This document shows, in pieces, positions 5,563-9,441 of a DNA stretch of 9,441 nucleotides. Position 1 is the first letter of the stretch. Each line of letters begins with the position of its first letter. Source of the DNA: an uncultured Bacteroidota bacterium (GTDB taxonomy: Bacteria > Bacteroidota > Bacteroidia > 2-12-FULL-35-15); assembly GCA_903833025.1 (NCBI GenBank), contig CAILDT010000776.1, positions 1-9,441 on the forward strand, in the 5' to 3' direction. Under the pieces are notes generated by a model. That model saw only the letters and a list, made by a program, of their open reading frames with translations, searched no databases and was not told where the DNA came from. Made by a program: the position numbers and the translations under genes.

Positions 5563-7314
5563 ATGCAAATTGACTATACATCCAGAGACTTTGCCGCATT
5601 AAAAGCGGATCTAATTGCACTCATTAAAGAGCGTACTGGTACTACTTGGAACCCTACTGATTATTCAGATTTAGGTAACGTACTTGTAGAAACATTTGCT
5701 TATATGGGTGACATTATGTCACATTACCTAGACCGAATTGCTAATGAAACAACTATTGACACCGCTATTCAACGTAAAACTTTGCTCTCTTTTGCACAAC
5801 TTTATGACTATGTTATTTCAGGTCCTACCCCAGCAACTGTAAATGTAACCTTTACTAACGTAAGTTCTAATACTATTGATATTCCTATTGGAACACAAGT
5901 TATGGCGCCTTTATCTTTTGGTGCTTATTCTGAAGTATACTTTGAAACTACAGTGGCAGCAACAGCTATATCTCCTGGAACAGCTATTACTTTACTGTGT
6001 CAAGAAGGAAAGACAGTAAATACAGATAAACCAGACTTAATTGATAGTACTTACAACGTCGCTCTTCCAGCTAACTTAGGTTCTTCAGATGGTTCGGCTA
6101 ATCAAACATTTTACGTTGCTGAAACAGGCGTTGTAAATAACTCTATTACAGTTTACGTAGGTCAAGGTGTTGCTTTTGGTAACTGGACCTATAAAGATAA
6201 TATTTTTGAGGCTGGTCCAGAAGACAGAGTATTTACTACCTCGCCTAATGAAGACGGAACAATTAACATTGTTTTTGGAGATAACGTAAACGGTGCTATT
6301 CCTCCTAGTGGTCAGCTTATTAGCGCAACATATAAAGTTAGCGTTGGTTCTGCAGGAAATATTAAATCTCTTGCCGTTACAGAAGTTACATTTTTTCCTG
6401 GAAATTTAGATCCACAAATAACAACCTACTTTACGGTATCTAATAACGCTCCAGCTGCTGGCGGTGCTGATGCAGATTCAGCAGTTAACATTAAAAATAA
6501 AATTAAAGCTGCAGTTATTACTCGTCGTAGAGCAGTAACACTAAATGATTACGCACAACTTGCTTTACTTGCAGACGGTGTTGGAAAAGCTAACGCTGCC
6601 GCAAGTGTCTATACAAATGTTAATCTATATGTACAGCCTATGAATGATGGTCAAGCAGCCACAGGTTATCCACAAGCTAATATTATCGGTGTTGCTACAA
6701 CTGGTTCTGCAGTTACCTTTGCTACTGATGTGGAACATGGATTTGCTATAGGAAATACTCTAAATATTACAGGTATTAACCCAATTGCGTATAATTTACA
6801 AAACATTGTAATCACGGCTATTCCAACAACTACATCATTTACCGTTGCAAGTACAGTTACTTCAACATATGTTGCTGGCGGTATTGCTATTTCATTAACT
6901 CCTACTTCAGCATGGACTAACTTATCTTCAACAGTCCAAAAGTACATAGCAGATAAAACTTTATTAGGAACTACAGTAACTGTTCTTCCTCCAACATACG
7001 TGCCAATTTATTTATCAGCTACAATATCTGCAGATTCAGCGTTTAAAAACTCAGATATACGTTTAGGTATTTATCAAGAGCTTCTTGGAGAAGGCGGAAT
7101 GTTTTATTACGACAATAACGTATTTGGTGATGTAATTAACTTATCACAAATAACTGCGGTTATTCAATCTGTGCCAGGTGTTATCTCTGCAACGGTAACT
7201 CAGTTTTCTAGAGATGGGTCGGTTACTGTAAATAACTCTTTAACTTTGGCTGCAAATGAGATCCCATATCTTCTTGCCTCCGCTCTAACAACTACAATTA
7301 GCGGCGGTATTTAA
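5563..7314 (+). CDS. Baseplate wedge protein J (gpJ/gp6-like) with inserted beta domain
   Basis: This is a wedge protein of the baseplate J/T4 gp6 family, which as a dimer forms the ring joining the wedges. The N-terminus is typical: YTSRDFAALKADLIALIKER, then LGNVLVETFAYMGDIMSHYL and AIQRKTLLSFAQLYDY (residues 5-83). The core follows with IPIGTQV at 108-113, TINIVFGDNVNGAIPPSG at 233-250, and the helix with AVITRRRAVTLNDYAQLA at 317-334. The C-terminal domain at 478-575 has GDVINLSQITAVIQSVPGV at 522-540. Residues about 372-445 do not belong to the usual J fold. They contain VEHGFAIGNTLNITGINP and TSFTVAST, a small beta domain repeatedly seen in phage structural proteins (often named FCCH-like). 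The gene begins two bases after the gp25 stop with only a weak GGGG upstream, so coupling to that gene is likely. Length of 583 residues is long for the family, explained by the insert. Confidence 0.9.
   Translation: MQIDYTSRDFAALKADLIALIKERTGTTWNPTDYSDLGNVLVETFAYMGDIMSHYLDRIANETTIDTAIQRKTLLSFAQLYDYVISGPTPATVNVTFTNVSSNTIDIPIGTQVMAPLSFGAYSEVYFETTVAATAISPGTAITLLCQEGKTVNTDKPDLIDSTYNVALPANLGSSDGSANQTFYVAETGVVNNSITVYVGQGVAFGNWTYKDNIFEAGPEDRVFTTSPNEDGTINIVFGDNVNGAIPPSGQLISATYKVSVGSAGNIKSLAVTEVTFFPGNLDPQITTYFTVSNNAPAAGGADADSAVNIKNKIKAAVITRRRAVTLNDYAQLALLADGVGKANAAASVYTNVNLYVQPMNDGQAATGYPQANIIGVATTGSAVTFATDVEHGFAIGNTLNITGINPIAYNLQNIVITAIPTTTSFTVASTVTSTYVAGGIAISLTPTSAWTNLSSTVQKYIADKTLLGTTVTVLPPTYVPIYLSATISADSAFKNSDIRLGIYQELLGEGGMFYYDNNVFGDVINLSQITAVIQSVPGVISATVTQFSRDGSVTVNNSLTLAANEIPYLLASALTTTISGGI
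6676..6897 (+). other. Inserted beta domain (FCCH-like) within the J-like gene
   Basis: This stretch encodes residues 372-445 of the J-like protein. The pattern H-G-F-x-x-G-x-x-L-x-I-x-G followed by YNLQN, VITAI and TSFTVAS is that of a small beta-barrel domain that appears in many unrelated phage structural proteins. It interrupts the J fold between the conserved helix at 317-350 and the C-terminal domain beginning near 452. The reading frame stays open through both edges, so it is a true in-frame insertion. Function is unknown; it probably faces outward as a decoration. Confidence 0.6.
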
Positions 7315-7317
7315 TAA

Positions 7318-8625
7318 ATGTCAAAATACGGTACTAATAGATATGGTTCTGGAATACGTTACGGCGTTAATTCTGTAGTAAGCGTTTACTATCAATCAAA
7401 TATTATTGCAGTTTCAAGTAATTACCAAACTGTAAATCTTTATTGGAATAATATTTCTCCAGATCCAGCTGATATTGCTCCAACGCATTGGGCTTTAGTT
7501 AAAAGTTATACGGGTACGTTGGACGACCCTACTAAAGGTATAATTCTTGATGGCGGTACTTTTTCTACCCTTAAAACTTTTTATACTGATATTAATATAG
7601 ATAGGGAAGATTTAGAAATTTCGTACTCTATTTGGTTATTTAATGGAGTTACTTGGATATTTTGTGGTAGTGCATACGCTATTACCATTGCAGATAAAAA
7701 CTCATTATTTAAAATAAGTAGCTGGTTGCCTAAAGCTTGGCTTAATAGTACAAGTGGTGTTGGAGAAGGTCTTTCTTATAATGAATATAATAGTTTAGTA
7801 ACTACTTTAGGTGTATTTTCATTTATGTATGATTATATGCGAGTACAAGGTAGTCTTTTATTAAACTCTCTTAATCCTTTTTATACCCCAAGTGCTCTTT
7901 TAAAGTATAAGCCTACAAGTTTAGGGTTTACTTATGAAGCAGCTTTAGGCGATATATATAATCGTTCTCTTTCTTCAACAGGAAATATTATAAATTCTTA
8001 TAAAGGAACTGTTTTAGGGATAAAAGCTTATACTACTGCGCTTACTCACTGGAATGCTCAATATACTTTAGGTCATAATATGATGTTAGATTATAATGAC
8101 TGTTCTTTTGAAGAATCTACGGGACGTTGGGGTGTTTCTGCAGGTACTTTAACTAAAGCTACTTATATTGCAGAAGGCATTTCCGCTCCTGCGCCTTTTG
8201 TAGATATTTTATATCCTCCAAAAAATGTTGGAGTAGGGAAACTAAACACTACGGGAGCAAATATAGTAACAATGTCTTTACCTGCTTCAGGTCTTGATGT
8301 AAAAACTGTTGGTATTCCTGTTAAAGAAAATACAAGATATTTATTTAGTGGTTGGGCTAGACATGATACCGTTGGTAAAATTATTTTTGCAAACATTACT
8401 TGGTATGATCAATTTGGTAATTCTTTAGGTACTACTGCTACAGGACCTAGATTGTATACTACAACTGCATTTCAAGAATTTAGTACAGCTTCTGATTCTG
8501 GAAGAAATGGAAAACTTTCTCCATTAAGAGCTGTTTTTGCAAAAGTTAATGTGTCTGTTTATAGTAATATATTTATTTTAAATGATTCAATTGATGGTAT
8601 ACTCGATACCTCAGTACTAGGATAG
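7318..8625 (+). CDS. gpI-like baseplate protein with fibronectin-like and carbohydrate-binding-like domains
   Basis: The protein has 435 residues and three parts. Residues about 25-125 look like a fibronectin type III-like sandwich (VNLYWNN, THWALVKSY, TFYTDINID, ISYSIWLF). Residues about 134-250 resemble the P2 gpI family that links wedge to fibre: a helix with FSFMYDYMRVQGSLLLNSLN, then TPSALLKYKPTSLGF and GTVLGIKAYTTALTHW. Residues about 255-425 resemble a CBM4/9-type jelly roll, with the usual opening NDCSFEESTGRW, then VKENTRYLFSGWAR, ITWYDQFGNSLGT and AVFAKVNVSVYSN. By family knowledge gpI follows gpJ and attaches fibres; the C-terminal module may bind a cell-surface sugar (inference). 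It begins three bases after the J stop, without a strong ribosome site. The gpI match is moderate and the carbohydrate-binding-like match is good. The order of genes supports the role. Confidence 0.75.
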   Translation: MSKYGTNRYGSGIRYGVNSVVSVYYQSNIIAVSSNYQTVNLYWNNISPDPADIAPTHWALVKSYTGTLDDPTKGIILDGGTFSTLKTFYTDINIDREDLEISYSIWLFNGVTWIFCGSAYAITIADKNSLFKISSWLPKAWLNSTSGVGEGLSYNEYNSLVTTLGVFSFMYDYMRVQGSLLLNSLNPFYTPSALLKYKPTSLGFTYEAALGDIYNRSLSSTGNIINSYKGTVLGIKAYTTALTHWNAQYTLGHNMMLDYNDCSFEESTGRWGVSAGTLTKATYIAEGISAPAPFVDILYPPKNVGVGKLNTTGANIVTMSLPASGLDVKTVGIPVKENTRYLFSGWARHDTVGKIIFANITWYDQFGNSLGTTATGPRLYTTTAFQEFSTASDSGRNGKLSPLRAVFAKVNVSVYSNIFILNDSIDGILDTSVLG

Positions 8626-8626
8626 T

Positions 8627-8640
8627 AAGGAAAAATAATG
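8627..8640 (+). promoter_or_regulatory. Ribosome binding site of the tail-fibre gene
   Basis: AAGGA at 8627-8631 stands six bases before the ATG at 8638. The 12 bases between the upstream stop and this ATG are the longest gap between genes in the window, so this gene has its own strong initiation site and does not rely on coupling. Confidence 0.7.
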
Positions 8641-9243
8641 GCTTATAAACTTTTTGCATCAGGTGATGTTTTAACTGCATCAGACGTAAACTCATACATA
8701 ATGAAACAAACGGTTATGGTCTTTGCTGATGCTTCTGCCAGAACCACTGCTCTTTCAGGAGTTTTGGCTGCTGGAATGGTTTCTTATCTTACTGGTACAA
8801 ACTCTCTTGAAACATATAATGGGTCCGCCTGGACAGCTAATGGCACGGGTGATGTAGCTACTACTGGCACACAAACTTTAACTAATAAAACGCTTACTTC
8901 TCCTGTTATTACTCAAGGTACATCTACACCTTCATTTACAACTAATGCTTATACCCTTGTTGCAGGTGATGCTGGACAATTCTTACTAGCTTCAAACTCT
9001 ACAACAGCAGGAACAATTAATATTCCAACTGATGCTACTTATGCTTTTGCTAATGGAACACAAATTCATATTCAACAAACTGGAACTGGGCAATTAACTA
9101 TTCAAGCTACAACATCTGGAACAACAACTGTTGTTTCTACTGGTCTTTCTTCAATAGCGCCAAAGATTCGAGCTCAATATTCAGTAGCAACTATTATGAA
9201 AACTTCAACAAATAACTGGACTGTTTTTGGAGATATTGCCTAA
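8638..9243 (+). CDS. Tail-fibre protein
   Basis: A 201-residue fibre-type protein. Residues 5-66 (LFASGDVLTASDVNSYIMKQ, then MVFADASARTTAL, GMVSYLTGTNSLETYNGSAW) form a conserved N-terminal module that I know from many environmental phage fibres, where it probably attaches the fibre to the tail. Residues 76-91 carry the linker TGTQTLTNKTLTSPVI, also common in trimeric fibres. Residues 105-200 are a beta-rich, Thr-rich head with AGQFLLASNSTTAGTINIP, GTQIHIQQTGTGQLTIQA and a final NNWTVFGDI, resembling small fibre heads that end in a Trp-containing strand. By position after the baseplate genes it probably takes part in host recognition (inference). It has its own ribosome site, AAGGA, six bases before the ATG. 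Its stop overlaps the next start as TAATG. Fibre class is firm; the ligand is unknown. Confidence 0.82.
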   Translation: MAYKLFASGDVLTASDVNSYIMKQTVMVFADASARTTALSGVLAAGMVSYLTGTNSLETYNGSAWTANGTGDVATTGTQTLTNKTLTSPVITQGTSTPSFTTNAYTLVAGDAGQFLLASNSTTAGTINIPTDATYAFANGTQIHIQQTGTGQLTIQATTSGTTTVVSTGLSSIAPKIRAQYSVATIMKTSTNNWTVFGDIA

Positions 9244-9441
9244 TGCCTATTGCCGGTGTTATTTCTTCATCTCAATATAGATCTTATACTATATTAGGAA
9301 CCTACACTTCAACCACTACGTTTTCTATTCCAGCAGGAAAAACTAGAATGGCAGTATTTTATCAAGCTGGCGGCGGACAAGGTGGAATGGGTGGTAATCC
9401 TGTATCTGGAGGTTCTGGTGGTGCTGGCGGAGGCGGTGGCG
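9243..9441 (+). CDS. Glycine-rich tail-tip/adhesin protein (3' end outside window)
   Basis: The reading frame opens at the ATG overlapping the fibre stop (TAATG), with GGAGAT at 9229-9234 eight bases before it, and runs open to the window edge. The 66 visible residues start MPIAGVISSSQYRSYTILGT, followed by a beta segment TTTFSIPAGKTRMAVFYQAG and then a run of glycine (GGQGGMGGNPVSGGSGGAGG and more). A short beta segment leading into a polyglycine region is typical of glycine-rich phage tail adhesins and tail-tip domains, in which polyglycine II loops can carry receptor specificity. The rest of the protein is cut off, so length and C-terminus are unknown. It was probably co-transcribed with the fibre gene. 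The gene is well supported; the adhesin role is by position and composition. Confidence 0.75.
   Translation, partial: MPIAGVISSSQYRSYTILGTYTSTTTFSIPAGKTRMAVFYQAGGGQGGMGGNPVSGGSGGAGGGGG

Noticed and set aside
6666..6947. Antisense open frame inside the J-like gene
   Set aside because: It mirrors the Val/Thr/Ile-rich inserted domain on the other strand; its translation is hydrophobic and not recognisable.
8163..8396. Antisense open frame inside the gpI-like gene
   Set aside because: It is a shadow of the carbohydrate-binding-like domain coding region, with no support of its own.
8600..8640. Terminator before the fibre gene
   Set aside because: Only a 3-bp CCT/AGG pairing around AGTACT is seen at the end of the upstream gene, with no stable stem and no T tract.
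1..9441. An extracellular contractile injection system (eCIS/tailocin) rather than a phage
   Set aside because: The gp25, J, gpI and tube-initiator parts are shared with such systems, but the M23/tape-measure style C-terminus, phage-type fibre module and absence of a PAAR gene or AAA ATPase in view favour a phage. It cannot be fully excluded without capsid, portal or terminase genes outside the window.

Overview
The window is a tail and baseplate module of a contractile-tailed (myovirus-type) bacteriophage or prophage. The DNA is AT-rich and all eleven genes lie on the + strand, almost without gaps. Neighbouring genes are joined by TAATG, TGATG, ATGA or an 11-base overlap, or by 2 to 12 bases of spacer. 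I see no tRNA, integrase, insertion sequence, CRISPR array, promoter or terminator that I can support. The compact AT-rich layout and the style of the tail-fibre gene recall phages recovered from environmental (aquatic) metagenomes. The host cannot be named from this sequence.

Layout. At 3-1073 is an M23 peptidase protein that looks like the C-terminal part of a tape-measure/tail-lysin protein; its true start may lie before the window. At 1073-2830 is a large protein with an unrecognised N-terminal half and a C-terminal domain resembling the tube-initiator (CIS tube/Afp7-type) family. At 2830-3111 is a small LysM baseplate protein. At 3101-3967 and 3967-4581 are two genes that together look like one gpD/gp27-type hub protein cut in two. 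At 4578-5174 is a gpV/gp5-type OB-fold spike protein with a long insert. At 5171-5560 is the gp25-like wedge/sheath-initiator protein, at 5563-7314 the gpJ/gp6-like wedge protein with an inserted beta domain, and at 7318-8625 a gpI-like protein fused to fibronectin-like and carbohydrate-binding-like domains. At 8638-9243 is a tail-fibre protein, and from 9243 to the window edge runs a glycine-rich tail-tip/adhesin protein.

How they fit together. The tape measure sets tail length and ends in the hub, carrying a cell-wall hydrolase. The tube initiator, LysM protein, split hub and OB spike form the central hub. The gp25, gpJ and gpI proteins build the wedge that holds the sheath and carries the fibres. 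The last two genes and the C-terminus of the gpI-like protein probably contact the host surface.

The module itself is of a known kind. The most unusual points are the hub split by a stop-restart junction, the roughly 108-residue His/Thr-rich insert inside the OB fold with no separate PAAR tip gene in view, the domain inserted in gpJ, and the separation of the tube-initiator and LysM domains. I found no evidence here of a wholly new system.
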